Source of the DNA: Phallusia mammillata | Taxonomy: Eukaryota > Chordata > Ascidiacea > Phlebobranchia > Ascidiidae | Direction of reading: 5' to 3' | Length of the DNA: 64,000 nucleotides | Assembly: GCA_003260075.1 (NCBI GenBank) | Contig: QLIY01000659.1 | Coordinates: 29,533-93,532 of the forward strand | Program-made: the position numbers and the translations under genes | The notes under the pieces: generated by a model | Databases searched by the model: none | What the model saw: the letters and a program-made list of their open reading frames with translations, nothing else | Told to the model about the DNA's origin: nothing | Shown: positions 49,092-61,573 of the stretch, piece by piece | Numbering within the stretch: the first letter of the stretch is position 1 | Layout of the letters: every line of letters begins with the position of its first letter

Positions 49092-49342
49092 CCTTTAGTA
49101 CATTTCCTAGACCACCAAACGTGGGAAGTATATTGTTTGGCCTGTTTGGACCTCGTAGCAGCGAAGTAGTTAAATAATTTTTACAACACAACTGTAAGAC
49201 ACCACATGTAGGGGGGGGGGGGTTTAGTACATTTCCTAGACCACCAAACGTGGGAAGTATATTGTTTGACCTGTTTGGACCTCGTAGCAGCCAAGTAGTT
49301 AAATAATTTTTACAACACAACTGTAAGACACCACATGTAGAT
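49092..49342. repeat. Duplicated intergenic segment around a 12-G run
   Basis: 49092-49210 and 49223-49342 are near copies between EIF4A3 and RSPH4A/6A, split by G at 49211-49222. Two substitutions are visible (GGCCTG/GACCTG and GCGAAG/GCCAAG). Confidence 0.85.
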
Positions 49343-49518
49343 GCTTAAAAGTTGTTCCCAGTCGGAAGTAAAATGAAAGTAACCAACAAAGCCAGATAAA
49401 ATGCAGCCATGTATAACTGAAAAAGACGAACAAAAACTGCCCGCAGTCATTCTTATACGTATCTGCCTCAGAGTATGTAACATCAACAACATTTGGCGTT
49501 AGGGCGCAGCTGATTGTG

Positions 49519-49524
49519 TTTATT
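49519..49524 (-). terminator. Polyadenylation signal of RSPH4A/6A
   Basis: TTTATT on the + strand gives AATAAA on the minus strand, about 115 nt past the TAG at 49640. Confidence 0.5.
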
Positions 49525-49639
49525 ACAACATCACAACAAAAACCGGGATAGAAAAATATATCGCGCCTAAATACACACGAAAAAACAACGACAACAAATG
49601 CACAGTCGAATACGAGAGATAACAGTAAGTTTCAGGAGT

Positions 49640-52600
49640 CTAATCATCTTCTTCGTCTTCTTCTTCCATTTCTTCCATCTCCTCAGCTGCTGCCATGGCC
49701 TCTTCTTGTGCCGCTTTAAGAGCAGCTTCTTCCTCTACACTTGGGTCCTCCGCTTCGGTGATCTCGGGTCCACTTAGATATTCTTTCTGCATTTGCGGGG
49801 GAGGCACAGGACTAAAATTCTGGGAGCCGTATTTGTGTCCGTAACCGATGTAGATGTTCTCGAATTTTCTAAATTCAATATAGGAGCAAGGGTAAATACA
49901 AATATAATTGCAATTTCGACTCTGGTTTTGAACTATTTTTTACAGTGCGATATTTTATGTTAAGAGACAAACACCGTTCATGAATTTACTTTAGTATAGG
50001 GCAGTGGTGCCTAATGTGCTCGTTAGATAATAAATGGGCGAACTGAGGGTCTAAAATAAATCTAAAAAGTTGAAACGTACTACAGCAACAAGGAAAATTT
50101 GGACGTTTAGGTTCCAAACGAACAATATAAGCAAGGCGGTGTATATTTTTTTCGAGACGATGACGACTTCTTAAACGAAATTCAAAGTTAGCATACATGT
50201 GAAGCGTATCAGCCTTTTTAAGCAGACTTTTAAAAAATAGCCAGCTGTCTCCTAAACGTAATGAATCAAACGATAAAACAACTTTTGGACATATAAGAAG
50301 AGTGTCGTTTAATTTCGTAGAAGTATTAATTTGCTGTTGCAGGAGGTTGCTACATAAGGTCTACGACAGATTTAAACTTGAATGGCACTATCAAACAATT
50401 AAATCCAACTCCTGAAACAATGACATACTTTCCATTGCTGAATGCATGAGCTCCGGGCCAGAGGTTTGACTTGAGAATCGCAATCGCATACTGAGGTACG
50501 AGATGTGACGTAAGCTTGCATGTCCACGGAGGCATGTTGTCGATCTCAGTGTCCTCCGAGAGAGGTGTGAGAAGCGGAGGACCGACTTCAGGCTCCGGCT
50601 CATCCGGTTCCTCCCGCTCCTCCTCTTCTTCTTCGTCCTCAAACTCATCCTACATAAGTCCAATACGATTTTGTAGTTTGTTTTTTTAGTAGGAGCAAAA
50701 AACAATTTATCTTAGTAAGTGTGGTGGGATTCAATTTTTTTATCGGCCAGTTCTATCACAAAAGTCATATTTTTCAGACTGTTCTGTTAGAAAAAGTCCA
50801 TTGATAGCAACCAGTAATGCGAATCGGTTTGCTGAGCTTATAAAATTTCGTTAGACGGTTCTATAGAACAGGTGCGAACCGGCTGAATCCCACTACTGGT
50901 TATATCTCCAATTCTGGATAGGTAGGACTATATTCAACTACCTGCCATGAACATGATAAATTGTGATCTATGACTGCTTTGGCAAATATTTAAGGAATAC
51001 AGACTATTGATAAAACCACCACATTTTTGTAAAACAGTTTTGACAGTGAAAACTGTTAAAACTTAACAGTAACTAATTAACTGAACAGTCAATAAAGCAA
51101 CATGGCAAGTCCAATTAAAACAGCTTTTAAAACTCCAAAGAACCTTTTCATGTTACTAACTTTTTTTCATTGATATTTTATGTGTTTAGTCCAAATTGGC
51201 TTGTCACCTAATAAAGTAAAGTTTTCTCCTACCTCATTTTTCTGTACTGGGTTAAACCACATGCATCTGCCCTGTGGTAATACATGTTGCACATGATGAA
51301 CCCAATTGGACAGGGATGGGTCAATCAGGTCACGGAGGGGAATTCCCTCAAAATCTGGGTTCTCAACAAAGTCGGTTCTTCCCTCTCCTTCTTCTTCTTC
51401 CTCTTCTTCTTCATCAAATTGATAAAATCCGAGCGGACTTACCTAAACAAGTAATAATCATCCTATCATTACTTCTGTTTATTTGCATTTCAAACTTGGT
51501 TTATACCAGTGGTTCTTAAGAAAGTGCATTCAAATCTTATGAGTGCAAGACTTGTTACCAGGGGTCAAGAAAGAGCTCATTTTTTTTGCTAATTACCTGC
51601 TTTGTGGAAAATACAACAGGAAGAATGAGAACTGATTGGTGACTTTACAAGAAAAAAGGTCTATACTCTGGATTACATAATGGTGACCTAAGAGTTTTTT
51701 ATGTTGTATTTGTAAAAAGCATTGCTTAAATTTAGCTTAAGATCAGAGGAGAAAACATTTATTTACTAAACAACTGATCTGTGCGATATAAATATTTTGT
51801 CTTTGTAGGGCGTATCACACACAAAACATTAAAAATTTGAAAAAGAATTTTTCATTGTCATGGTAACTTTTACTTGACTGATGAAAACTTGGACCTGGTT
51901 TTGTGATTTTCAAAGGCTTATAGTTCAAAAAAGCACAAGTACTTAGTCATGAAAATGGAAACTAACATTTCAATGAAAACATACGTTTAATACAGTTAAA
52001 ACGGTAACTGCTATAGCAATATGCCTATTTTAAAGGTTTGTAATATTTTGTTTCTACCTGTGTTCCGGGGGGGGGGTGGACTTACCTAAACCAAAATCCT
52101 ATCATTACTTCTGTAATCGCTGTTGATTTGTTGTAAACTAAGTATATTAATGGTTTTTAGTTGAGTGCATTTAACCCTTATAAGTGTAGGCCTTGTTACT
52201 AGGGGGTAAGAATAAACTCAATTCTCTACTAATTTGCTGCTTTGTGAAAATGCAACAAGGAATGAAATAAGTGCTTGGTAATTATGGGATGCAAACAGGG
52301 AAGAAGGGTTCAGCATCACTGGTCTATACCCTGATTTCCACAATGATGGCTTAGGAGTTTTGATGTTGTATTTGTGAAAAATGTTTGCTTAAATCAGCTA
52401 AGGAACAGAAGAACAAACATCATGAATTGATATCATTCGAAAACATACTTTATGTTATACAACTGGTCTGTGCGATAAAAATATTTTGTCATAATAGGGT
52501 GTATCACACACAAACATTAAAAATTTGTAAAAACAGTTTTCATTGTCATGGTCACTTTCACTTGACTGATAAAGACTACAAAAGACTGACTTGCTTTGTG

Positions 52601-55600
52601 ATTAACAAAGGTATATAGTTGAAAATATGTATAAATGCTAAAAGTCATTAAACGGAAAATAAATGTCTCAAAAAAGCATAAATTTTGTAGTAAAAACGTA
52701 ACTAGCAAGATTTCTGTTAAAAACTTGTTTTAGCAGTTTTGTAACACAAAATCTTAACAGTTTAGGTCTACCTGTGTTCCTGCACTAACTCTTGCAATCT
52801 GTGCACGAAGGTAGTTTGCTTCATTGCCTGGAAATGGTGGATAGCTGACAACAGGGGCATCCAGCTTGCCAGTGAAAAACTTCTTGATCTTTCGGCTGCC
52901 AGAGATTTGTGCTGGAGTGACAGAAGGCAGCTTGTTCCAGGGTTTTCCTGAATATAAACCGGGATACCAGATAAATTTTGTTGCGAAGATCATGACCCTC
53001 AAAAGCATTTTTTATTGTTGTTGTTTTTTCATGTAGATACATAAGTCAAATTTTAACAACATAAAAAAAACAAACCAATATATTTGTATAAAGGGGGGGG
53101 GGTTAAAGATTTTTACAACAACATAAAAAACGGACAAACCAATATATTTGTATAAAACATACATTTTCGACACATCTAATGTCAACTTATTTGTTATTGT
53201 TTTTCTTGATTTTTATTGTCGGTAAAAAGCATTCTTTGTTAAAAAATTAATGACAAACTGAAAAAAATTGTATAAAATCCAAAAACTAAATCATACTAGT
53301 TTTTTTTTTGGAAAATAAAAAAATAAATGATTTGGAAAAGACAAACAAATCACATACCTGGCTCATTACATACAAAGTAAACAAATTTGTTGGCCCCGGC
53401 TCGGTTCTCTTCTTTTGGTATCACAACTGGTGGTTTAAAGTCAGGTTTAGGAATATCATCCTCCTCTCCTCCCTCTCCCTCTTCTTCATCCTCATCTTTC
53501 TCTTCCTCTTTTTCTTCTTCCTGTACAAAATTTTTACACATGTAGGCAGAATTAGTAACAAATGTAGTCACCTAAAATGCTACACATTATGAAACAATAC
53601 TTAAATTAACAAATATTAAAAAATGTTTCAACATAATAATTTTCAAAAAAACATATCTTGGAGTAACATACTGTTCAGCCTTATCATAGCAACCATTAAC
53701 ATAATTACGCTCTTGAGTTTTGTCACAAACATGCTAGATCAGCACATGTGCCAAGATTAGCATTTAAAATATTCATTCATGGCACAGCAGGTGATTTAGG
53801 AATTGTTATGCAAACATATTTGGTATTATATGCAGTGTAGCTGCAGCGCATTCAACCATTATCCACCAATTGTGCCCTTCATTGTTTTGCACTCACTAAC
53901 GATTTTACATTGCGCAGCTATTTCCGGCTTGGTGATTGTTTTAGTGCTATTGTGTCGTTATGTTCACCAAGCGAAATAAACTTATATCTCATATCATATG
54001 AACCATTGCAATGCTCATTTTGCATTTGATATGCTGTAATTTGGCATGCTGTGTTTAAAAGATTGCTGATCCCTGTGCTTGACCATATATGTCTGTGAGT
54101 ATGTCTGTGCCCCAGAGTTTGTTCTTGCCTCAATGTGCCTAATTTATCATCTTGCTATTTCACCCCTAGCAGTCACCATTATTTTACCACTGTACAGTCA
54201 AATGGTCACAGAGAATAAACTTAAGACTCAAGTTATAAATTTCAAAATATCCCGATCCTGTTAAATGAATCTCAGTATGGTGTAAAAAATGAATCTCAGT
54301 ATGGTGTAAAAAAGAAGCCAACATCGACTTACTTTTTCCTCCTCTTCTTCTTCTTCCTCTTCACCTTCTCTGTATTGAACTTCAGCCACAAGATAATTTG
54401 CTTCCGTCCCAAGAATTTTGCCTGCAAAATTACATATTGATAACAAATGTGATAATTCTAAAATATTGTACATCTTGTGTCTTACCCCAAAATCGCACAG
54501 TTTGTAGAGGATATGTGTCAACAAGTTGTTTCAGGGCAAGAAATATTCTGTACATTTCTTCCTTGCCAACACCGATGCCAGCTTGTTCAAAATAAAATGC
54601 CAAATCCATAACATTGGGAAGAGGGGTTTCCACTTCTTCCTCAGCTTCCTAAAATGTTTAATTGAGTTGTTTTGGTTTCACTTATTGAAAGAAAAAAGGG
54701 TGTTACACCCGGTGCCTGTAATTACCACTTGACAGCTGTGACCACACTGTCCAGCCTGTACACACTTTGTAAATGCTGTGGCCAACCTGTATATAGTTCG
54801 GACCGCTGTGGCCAACATGAACACACTTTAATTCTTTAATTGTCATCCCACTTTTTGTGCTTCTAAACAGTGTATCTTTGCTTAATCAGGTAATTATGGT
54901 TTTTAGACTGTTTTAGTGCAAATACAGCGGGTGTGTGTAAATACCACTTGATCACTGTGGCCAGCCTGTACACTGTTTCCAAATGCTGTGGCCAACCTGT
55001 ATATAGTGCATGACCGCTGTGTACAGTTTGGCCACAGCAGCCACACAGTATTTACAGGTTGGCCACAGTGTGCTGGCCAAAGAGGTCAAGTGGTATTTAC
55101 ATACACCGACTGTAATTGCACTAAAATAGTTTTAAAACCATAATTACCTAAAGATACACTGTTTAGAAGCACAAAAAGTGGGGTAACAATTAGAGAATTA
55201 AGGTTGAATGGTTTCACTATCATAAATTTTGTTATTAAAGCTCAAGCGTACAAAACAGCTTTGTGGACCAAAAAAGGTCTGAAATACTGTTGTTGCAAAA
55301 ACAATAAATTCACCAAACAAAACCGTTCATAAATTATCGACATTTATAAAATGCGAGTTTGCAGCTACACATGCTTTTTATCACTGTTTTTTTTGGTGTG
55401 GTTTGTTGCAATTTGTCCTTTTTCTAAAATTTGTCTTGCATGATATGTCATTATCTTGTATGGGACACCAAAACATCGATTAAGTACAATAAAACTGCTG
55501 GAAGAGCAATACTCATCTATACATTATGCCTTGCAGCGATAGCTTATTTAAAACTGTACAACCCATGATACTATTTCCTTCAACATTAAACTAAACAGTC

Positions 55601-56644
55601 CCTGGGGGGGGGGTGGTGTGGTTTGTTGCAATTTGTCCTTTTATATAAAATTTGTCTTGCATGATATGTCATTATCTTGTATGGGACACCAAAACATTGA
55701 TTAAGTACAATAAAACTGCTGGAAGAGCAATACCCATCTATACATTATGCCTTGCAGCGATAGCTTATTTAAAACTGTTTAAGTACAACCCATGATACTA
55801 TTTCCTTCAACATTAAACTAAACAGTCCCTTATAATATCCTGGTACATAATACTTTAAAAACAAGTTTAATTTTGTGAAGGTTTTATAATCAACAAGTAA
55901 AGATTACTAACCACTTCGGCATCAGCATCTCCAGATTTTTCAAATAAATGTTTTTGAACTTCTGCAAGTTGAAATTCTGTGGATGGCTCAAATTCATCAC
56001 GAATTGTGTCCACTTTGGAGACAAACTTTTCTTGTTTCACTTTTTTGCTGATGTCTTCAAGAACATCAACAACATTTTCTGGTCTTTCGTCCAAAACTTT
56101 TGTTAAAACTCTTGAGAGGTGATCATACCTGGAAAAATGTTATGATTAGTATATGAACTTTGTTTAAAATATGCAAACACTGAAGTTTAGTAATTATCCT
56201 ATAGTTGCATCTTGCATGCATGTAATAAAAATGTTTTTTTTTTTCTTAATTTTTTAAATTATACATTTTGGTACAAGTTTTATGTTTGAAATAGAAACAG
56301 AAGAAAATTCACATCAGTTAAATTCAATATATGTTACAGCCGCTTAAGCATGTAAAAGTTGTTTAAATAGTTATTAAGTTATACCAAAACCAACAAAAAT
56401 CTACCCCCAGCGATGCTTTTTAATGTGCATCAATTAAGTTCGATATTATGCTATTGCCGCTTAAGCTTGTAAAAGTTGTGTACCAAAACCAACAAAAATC
56501 TATTAAACCAGGCAGATACTGTACTTACAGATTAGTGTTGGATTTCGTGCTGTTTTGTAACATATACGCTTTGGCGTTCTGTATTTCGAGCTCTCTTTGA
56601 TTGTTCGGTATATCCGGTGAACCGTTTACTGTTTTTGCCGCCAT
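49640..56644 (-). CDS. RSPH4A: Radial spoke head protein RSPH4A/RSPH6A type
   Basis: This is a structural component of the radial spoke head in motile 9+2 cilia and sperm flagella. Nine exons join in phase: 56644-56529, 56128-55912, 54648-54486, 54421-54333, 53520-53358, 52947-52772, 51442-51233, 50649-50429 and 49868-49640 (1584 nt, 527 aa). The order of blocks follows the human family: [144 protein letters not shown]. Four Glu/Asp-rich linkers separate them, and the C-terminus is acidic (EEEDEEDD). Vertebrates have RSPH4A and RSPH6A; this is probably their common counterpart. It converges with EIF4A3. Introns contain three assembly duplications and a long inverted repeat. Confidence 0.95.
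51432..52775. repeat. Duplicated RSPH intron (about 640 bp each) around a 10-G run
   Basis: 51432-52066 and 52077 to about 52775 are diverged copies, each running from the exon 7 acceptor to the exon 6 donor (ACCTGTGTTCC). They are split by G at 52067-52076. They differ by several indels, so they could be two haplotypes of one intron. Confidence 0.75.
53050..53155. repeat. Short duplicated intron segment around a 10-G run
   Basis: About 45 bp (TTTTAACAACATAAAAAA ... TTTGTATAAA) occur on both sides of G at 53093-53102. Confidence 0.75.
54828..55201. repeat. Long inverted repeat in RSPH intron 2
   Basis: The arms are 54828-54951 and 55086-55201. Read on the opposite strand, the second arm repeats the first (TTAATTCT, CCACTTTTTGTGCTTCTAAA, TAAATACCACTTGA) with scattered mismatches and small indels. 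The 134-bp centre is itself partly palindromic (GGCCAACCTGTA and TACAGGTTGGCC). There is no ORF. A foldback-type non-autonomous element is possible. Confidence 0.8.
55393..55829. repeat. Duplicated intron segment around a 10-G run
   Basis: About 210 bp before 55603 and from 55614 on are near copies (CATTGATTAAG/CATCGATTAAG and similar differences), split by G at 55604-55613, in intron 2 of the RSPH gene. Confidence 0.85.
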
Positions 56645-56962
56645 GCTTATACTCTGTTTAATGCAAGGTCTTTACGAAACCCACTAGCAATTTAAGCACA
56701 AGTCTAGCAACAACCGACTGAACTCTCCACAAGCAACCGGGTTGTCTTGGAAACTAAACGTCAACGTAAAAAAATGTGATCACTTGCGGCAATAGAGTTT
56801 TTTATTTATTTGGGGGCGAGTAAATCTGTGCCAGTTTTAAGTTGGCTGTGTATACCAATGTTACTGTATAGCATTAATCCTGCTAATTTGGTTTTAACTA
56901 GCATCTTTTCTGTGTTGCCCAGAAGCCAAGACAACGAACAAGTGAATTGGATGGAAAATAAT

Positions 56963-56968
56963 TTTATT
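56963..56968 (-). terminator. Polyadenylation signal of the EGF-ZP gene
   Basis: TTTATT on + (AATAAA on -) lies 40 nt past the TAG at 57008. The RSPH start codon follows at 56644. Confidence 0.55.
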
Positions 56969-57007
56969 TGAGGCGAATAACACATGGAACTTAATATAGT
57001 AACAGAA

Positions 57008-59552
57008 CTATGCTGTTGGCGAAAGCAATTCAGTTGCTTTGTGGTGACGTAGTTCCACTCTTGATCGGTAGAGGCGGGATAGAATGAAGACCATCATCGT
57101 AACACAAGAAATGGTGAAGCATATTATTCCGATGATCAAAATCATTGGCGAATAATCTGTATAGAATAAAGGGTGACATAACATTTAGGATTTGATCAAA
57201 ATCATTGGCGAATAATCTGTATAGAATAAAGGGTGACATAACATTTAGGATTTTTTGTAAGCTTACTTTTTAGGCAAGCACTTACATGTTACGTCATTGG
57301 GCTCTGTCGTCACAGGTGAACTTTCGTGCTTTGGTTTGACGGGAAGGACTGGTAGGACGATGTCATCTGCAAACGTAATGATTCCATGCTTCGTGCCATC
57401 CAAGTGGAGGTCTTCGATCCGACGACCTTCCGAGCCAGGAATTATTGTAATGGGTCCGATCAACGCAAATGCAACGTTGTCTTCGTCAGTAGATCGGCGT
57501 TTTCGTGCGGCGTTGATACAGAAGTTGTTGCTACCGTCGCTCAAACATGGCTGTAGATTACAAAAGAATGGTTGGTTACAAAATAGTTGGTACAAACTAA
57601 AAACAGAGTTTACCATACCTGCAAGTCACCAGTCATGCAAAGCAAAATTTCAGCATGAATGTAAATTTGATTACAGTTGTCAGTGGTGGCACGTGGAACT
57701 TGGATAGAACCGCACACAGATTGTGGGGTTGACGTCATACCCGATGTCATCATGAATGAGAATGCCTGGTTGGCCAAAGGACATCTGTGCAATACAAATG
57801 TGTGAAGTTTAAAGTCGCTGTAATGCGGGATAATTGGTTGTAAATTTACCCGGCGGTGGCCACAGTTGTGAGAATGCTACTGGTGTCAAATCTATCTGGG
57901 CTGCAGGACAGGAAGACCTTCTCTAGCGTGGTGACGAATTGAGCTTCCGGCACTATCATGTTCTAAAAAAACGGATGTGGCGTTTTTACTTAAGATAAAG
58001 CATTTTTTCAACAAATTTTATTTTACCTGTTTAGTGATGATCTTTAAGTTAAAGTGAATCATTTGGCCAACGGTGTAAATCGCAGCGTCTTGAACTTTTA
58101 GATACGAAGGACAAGAGCTGTCGCAAATTTGCTGTTTGCAGAGTGAGAATTCTGCGTCGAACTGGCCAGACTTGCTAATGAACACGACATTTTCATCAAC
58201 CCTGTTAAAAGAATGCATTATATGCGGGTCAAGCCGGATGATTAGAAATATAATTCCTACAGCGGCATAAGAGAAGTAGTGGCAGTGTATTCCCGTGCAT
58301 AAATGCAGGTGAAATTCACAACTGGTACTGGCATGTCGAATGCACCACCGGTGTTACGGTTGATCCACAATTTGTTCATGAATGCAATTCCCGATGCTAC
58401 AACGTTGTCTGTGTTGATTTCTGTCATGCAGTCCATAAATGGAAGAGGAATGTTCACTTGGAAAGTGTTGAACTGTGTTAGAAAAGCTGCAAAACAAAAG
58501 TGTTTTGGGTACTGGGAAATGTTTTAAAAAATTTAGTTACAGACCATAGCATCTTGCTGAATCATCAGCGAGCGGCGAAACGTAGAAGATACTGTTGCCG
58601 ATGTTTTTGTCGAATTGCTCGTAGAATTCGGTAGAAACTTCTATTGTGATTTCATTTTCGCCGCAAGTTACCAGTGGGATTCCTGTGAGAAAGGAAATGG
58701 TTTAATGAGATTTGAATGGGTTAATTTTCCTAAGTCTTGGAATAGAAACATATAAAACCTACCTATGTCACAGTTCTTTCCAATGAAGCCTTCTTCGCTG
58801 ACGCAGAAATAACCCAGTTCGTGTTTACACGACGGTTCACAAACGCAATCGCCCCCGCAGGGGTTTGGGTCGCATACGCTTTCATCTATTTCGGATCCAA
58901 TTTCTGAGGACTGACGACCACCCTTTTTCAGGAGTTCACAGTTCACGCCTTCGTATTTAGCAAGACAGTCGCACCTGTGCACAATTACAAAGATCATTGT
59001 TTTGGAGCTTTAATTTAAGTACAAAGACGTTATTTTTTTGAGCATCATGAAAATTATTTCAACTCTTTTACAAGTATTTTAACTTACATTGTTGTATTCT
59101 CATTAGCCTCTGTAAAGTCGTTGCAAGTGCCATTGTTATGACAAGTAACTTCTGAGCAATTCCATCCGTACACTTCTGTATTGTTTACCAGGCGAACTGA
59201 TGGCAGCAATGAGATACATTTCGGCTTTCCGTCCCTTTTAAATAAGGCAGAAAAATTAGATTCAAATTTAGCAACGGTTAAAATATTATGTAGCCTACTT
59301 CATCGTGCAAATATCTGTGCCAGTGCAGGTTTCTGCACAAATCAGGGTTTCGCATGTAACACCACCGTAGTATTCAGGGCAGTCGCACCTACAAACGTAA
59401 TGTTTATTATAGAGATATGTAATGATCTAAAACCAAAATTGTGAATTACATGTCCAAATCCTCTACTGGTTCAGTAACATCATTGCAAGAACCGCCGTTC
59501 AAACAAGTTTCCTCTGTACATCCCCAACCGGCAGGGTCGGCCATAACACAAA

Positions 59553-59586
<34 letters not shown>

Positions 59587-60241
59587 GTTGTTGGTCTTTT
59601 CGCTGTAAATACGACCGTAAATAAAAGTGGTTTCATAGCATAATCGCGCAAAAACCCTTCAAAACTTACGATACAGAGCATTTTTCGTATTTTTGGCAGG
59701 ATGGGCATTCCAAATCGCAGGCTGCACCAACAAAACCCTCGTTGCAGTCACAGCTGTAAATTAACCAGTTTTCAACACAGATTAGATTTAAATGCTAGCT
59801 GTACTACCCTATAGCATGTTACTAACACTGGGTGAATGTAGGCTCCATGCTCGTTAACGTCGAGAACCTTCTGGCAGGTTCCATTGACGCAGGACAGAGC
59901 TTGACAAAGCACATCTACTAAGTTGTCTACTTTTGTTTTACAAACAGCGTGGTGATGGCTGTGACAAAACAATGGTTACCACAAGGCAAAATAGGTGGTT
60001 AATACATTTCACTTACTTCACTACGCAGGCTTCATCGTCTCCACAGGCAGGAACACACTTGCTTATGCCTTCGGTCATCACCACAGCGCAAGCAGCAAAG
60101 ATAAAGAAAAACCTTTATAAAATAATACTAAATTTAATCCTACTTCAGTACCATAAAATTTTCAGAACTGAAACTACAGCAGTTAGCCTAAAACTAGCAG
60201 CACCAGATTTTTTAAACTCACCTCAACAAAGCAAGTTCCAT
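57008..60241 (-). CDS. EGF-like and zona pellucida (ZP) domain transmembrane protein
   Basis: ZP proteins polymerise into extracellular matrices such as egg coats. Fifteen exons join in phase: 60241-60222, 60112-60017, 59958-59827, 59753-59670, 59602-59450, 59388-59299, 59234-59088, 58974-58763, 58682-58545, 58486-58261, 58201-58027, 57962-57850, 57784-57619, 57550-57286 and 57156-57008 (2166 nt, 721 aa). A signal peptide (MELALLRFFFIFAACAVV) is followed by a Cys-rich part with EGF-like modules (ETCLNGGSC ... MCDCPEYYGGVTC, then VTCHNNGTC ... MCDCLAKYEGVNC). The ZP domain starts at about residue 312 (VTCGENEITIEV). A furin site RKRR lies near 600, then one membrane helix (MILIIGIICFTISCVTMMVF) and a short basic tail. 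A 33-nt G run in exon 5 keeps frame as poly-Pro and probably replaces real sequence. A vitelline-coat role is inferred from family only. Confidence 0.88.
57133..57252. repeat. Exact 60-bp tandem duplication over the last-exon acceptor
   Basis: Two identical 60-bp copies (57133-57192 and 57193-57252) each contain the acceptor TTCTATACAG and the first 24 nt of the last exon of the EGF-ZP gene. There is no G run between them, unlike the assembly duplicates. Only the lower-coordinate acceptor leads into the membrane helix. Confidence 0.92.
59553..59585. other. 33-nt G run inside EGF-ZP exon 5
   Basis: On the coding strand it would encode about 11 prolines between SEKTNNT and LCVMADPAGWGC. It belongs to the same one-sided G-run series as the other junctions, but I see no duplicated flank here, so some coding sequence may be missing. 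Confidence 0.7.
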
Positions 60242-60878
60242 AGCTAACAAAAAGTAATACAACGAAGAGCAAAGAAAATACGAATTAACCAAAATAAACA
60301 GAACAGTAACGTGGAAACGGTAGTAGAGACTTTTTATAGGATGCAAGTCAATTGATTAAAGCGATTGTAACATTGATTACTTGACCAACGGCGCATTCCA
60401 AACACAAAATAAGTGTTTTTAAAGGCAAACCAGCTAATCAGGAATAAATTTGTAAAGGAAATCTGGTGTAATTTAAAGTTTAAAATCTATTCCACACATG
60501 ATGTAGCATTATACCAATTGAAAATCAAAATTACTCAGTAAAATAAAAAAACATTTTTTATGACAATTTTTATGACAAAAGGCATTAATGCCTTTTAATG
60601 ACATTTTCACCAATGATTTTTCGGCATAGTTTGTAATACTCTTTTATCTATTCATATTTAAAGCTAAATATAAACATTGCAATAAAATTGTGTTTTGCAA
60701 TGAATAAAGTAGTTTGCTAGATTCGTAATTTCAATTTAAGTGAAAGTGAATGTCCGAGATTTTTTTTATTAAAGTTTATTAGAGACACTGGTGGCTACTG
60801 GTGTCAAATCAGTGATTGGTCAACTGTCCTTGCACGGGTCACAGGACAAACGACACAATATGCTAAACATATGGTATC

Positions 60879-61573
60879 ATCCACACTAGGGCTGTTATCA
60901 AATAAAGGTTTTGAATTTTTCAAATACTCAAATAATTTTTTTCCTTTCAAATCAAATAATCAAATAATTCAAATAATTAAAAATCCACCGTTGTAAGGCT
61001 CAGAACGTTAAAGAATAAGGATATCTAAAACTTATTAAACAAAAATGACAATCTGGTTGTGCTCTTTTAGTCATTAAATCTATGCTAAACCTATTTTAAT
61101 AAAAAAAATTAGTACAGGCTTGCTTCAGTTATTTTTCGTAATTTGGCAGAGCCATGTATTCTCCATAGGTATGTTTTCACATTATTTTATCAGGCTTCTC
61201 ATTGGCACTTGGTTAATTAAACTTTGGTCTTTAATATTTCAATCACTTGCTTAAAAAACCTTTAATTAGGCCTACTAGGTGTAATTAATACCAAAATATA
61301 GGTTAAAAAGAAAATTATCATGCTTTAGTCTTATATATTGTGGGAAAAGGGTATATAATGCTGGAAACACAGTGCTTTTGTTTACACTCCATTTCATTAA
61401 AAATGTCATTTGTTCAAATAAATTGATTTTGTACCTAAATTAAGGTTTACTGCATAGGAAAAAATTATTTGATTATTTGAAATTGTGTAAAAAATTATTT
61501 GATAAATTTTCAAATAATTAAAAATTTCAAAGAATCAAATAATTATTTGTTTGATAACAGCCCTAATCCACAC
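60879..61573. mobile_element. hAT-type non-autonomous element with 8-bp target duplication
   Basis: The element is 60887-61565 (679 bp), with perfect ends TAGGGCTGTTATCAAA and TTTGATAACAGCCCTA. ATCCACAC flanks both sides (60879-60886, 61566-61573). The subterminal regions are rich in CAAATAATT repeats in both orientations. There is no transposase ORF. Confidence 0.93.

Noticed and set aside
49029..49095. tRNA-Ser/Leu-like stretch (GGTGGCTGAATGGTTAAGG) after EIF4A3
   Set aside because: Only the A-box half is convincing. The anticodon stem and a proper B box (GGTTCGAATCC) are missing, so at most it is a decayed tRNA fragment.
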